The notes under the pieces: model-generated
Seen by the model: only the letters and a program-made list of their open reading frames with translations
The model's database searches: none
Told to the model about the DNA's origin: nothing
Shown: positions 63,519 through 64,000 of the stretch, piece after piece
Layout: every line of letters begins with the position of its first letter
Numbering within the stretch: the first letter of the stretch is position 1
Assembly (NCBI RefSeq): GCF_033366695.1
Contig: NZ_JAOBTQ010000001.1
Span: 2,170,001-2,234,000, forward strand
DNA from: Streptomyces sp. SCL15-4
Lineage (GTDB): Bacteria > Actinomycetota > Actinomycetes > Streptomycetales > Streptomycetaceae
DNA: 64,000 nt
Direction of reading: 5' to 3'
Program-made: the position numbers and the translations under genes

Positions 63519-64000
63519 CTACCAGGCGACGGGCAGCGAGGTCACGCCGTGGATCAGCCGGCCGGCGGACCGGGGCACCTGATCGGCCGGGATGTCCAGG
63601 CGGAGCGTGGGGAACCGGCGCAGCAGGGTGCCGAGGGCGATCTCCAGCTCCAGGCGGGCCAGTCCGGCGCCGAGGCAGTAGTGGATGCCGTAGCCGAAGG
63701 TCAGGTGCTGGGCGCCGGGGACGCGGGCGACGTCGAGGGTGTCGGCGTCGGTGTACTGGGCGGCGTCGCGGTTGGCCGAGGCCAGGGAGGCGAGGACGGC
63801 GGTGCCCGCGGGCACCAGGGTGTCGCCCAGCTTCACGTCCTCGGTGGCGATGCGCAGGGTCGCCTCGTCGCCCGGCGGGACGAACCGCAGCAGCTCCTCG
63901 ACGGCGGCCGGGACGGCGGCGGGGTCGCGGCGGACCGCCTCGAACTGGTCGGGGTGGGTCAGCAGCGCGAGGACGCTGTTGCCGATCTGGTTGGTGGTGG
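63519..64000 (-). CDS. Cytochrome P450 (N-terminal part beyond window)
   Basis: The C-terminal 160 residues of a class I bacterial P450; the gene runs off the right edge. Visible are the end of the I helix (TTNQIGNSVLALL), the K-helix ExxR (VEELLRFVP), the PxR-like region with LASANRDAAQYTD, and the haem-binding loop FGYGIHYCLGAGLAR with the cysteine ligand. The form is typical of Streptomyces CYP105/CYP107-like enzymes of secondary metabolism. Substrate cannot be judged from this part. Confidence 0.92.
   Translation of the reverse strand, partial: TTNQIGNSVLALLTHPDQFEAVRRDPAAVPAAVEELLRFVPPGDEATLRIATEDVKLGDTLVPAGTAVLASLASANRDAAQYTDADTLDVARVPGAQHLTFGYGIHYCLGAGLARLELEIALGTLLRRFPTLRLDIPADQVPRSAGRLIHGVTSLPVAW

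Overview
The window is high-GC actinobacterial DNA, almost certainly a Streptomyces chromosome. Codons end in G or C, genes overlap at ATGA/GTGA junctions, and two CUT1 sugar ABC transporters lack their own ATPase (they would be served by the shared MsiK-type ATPase). A das (N-acetylglucosamine/chitobiose) locus with its DasR-type regulator and dre-like operators is also present. I see no rRNA, tRNA, CRISPR array, prophage or intact insertion sequence.

Layout, left to right. 1-3077: the end of a sugar ABC transporter (binding protein cut by the window edge, two permeases). 3464-4854: two coupled genes of unknown role, one of the DUF2071/YqjF family. 5099-6902: a ferritin-like protein and a hemerythrin-like protein, closed by a strong terminator. 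7270-16304: a five-gene nonribosomal peptide cluster with a Pls/PosA-like membrane protein carrying a carrier domain, a (remnant C)-A-T-TE synthetase, an Fe(II)/2-oxoglutarate oxygenase, and SbnB and SbnA, which make L-2,3-diaminopropionate (Dap). This suggests a Dap peptide or poly-Dap product. 16577-22254: a TetR regulator divergent from a PaoABC-like molybdenum aldehyde/xanthine oxidoreductase operon plus its XdhC maturation factor, with twin palindromic operators between.

22397-27581: a tightly coupled five-gene minus-strand operon (PhyH oxygenase, GT-A-like protein of unknown function, ornithine/diaminopimelate-decarboxylase-like PLP enzyme, GNAT acetyltransferase, MFS exporter). It looks like a compact small-molecule pathway that I cannot match to a known product, and it is the best candidate here for an undescribed system. 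27740-33555: dasABCD and divergent dasR, with three dre-like sites between dasA and dasR.

34127-41501: a catabolic cluster for an ortho-substituted benzoate. It contains a CoA ligase, a PaaX repressor, a fused flavin monooxygenase/old-yellow-enzyme (2-aminobenzoyl-CoA monooxygenase/reductase or salicylyl-CoA 5-hydroxylase type), enoyl-CoA hydratase, acyl-CoA dehydrogenase and a RidA protein. This fits the aerobic CoA-dependent anthranilate route. 41645-45953: an anti-sigma-type ATPase, then arginine deiminase, ornithine carbamoyltransferase and an APC amino acid permease. 46135-50174: the Pnkp/Hen1 RNA repair pair. 50262-52871: a lipoprotein, a K15-type DD-peptidase and a small membrane protein.

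53060-53740 is a gene-free array of degenerate repeats of about 165 bp. 53820-58236 holds an LLM-type F420-dependent oxidoreductase, a VOC protein, a small hypothetical protein, a MazG-like pyrophosphohydrolase coupled to an AAA/SMC-like ATPase, and a SepF-like protein. 58466-63464 is mutA-mutB-meaB (methylmalonyl-CoA mutase and its G-protein chaperone). The window ends inside a cytochrome P450 gene on the minus strand.
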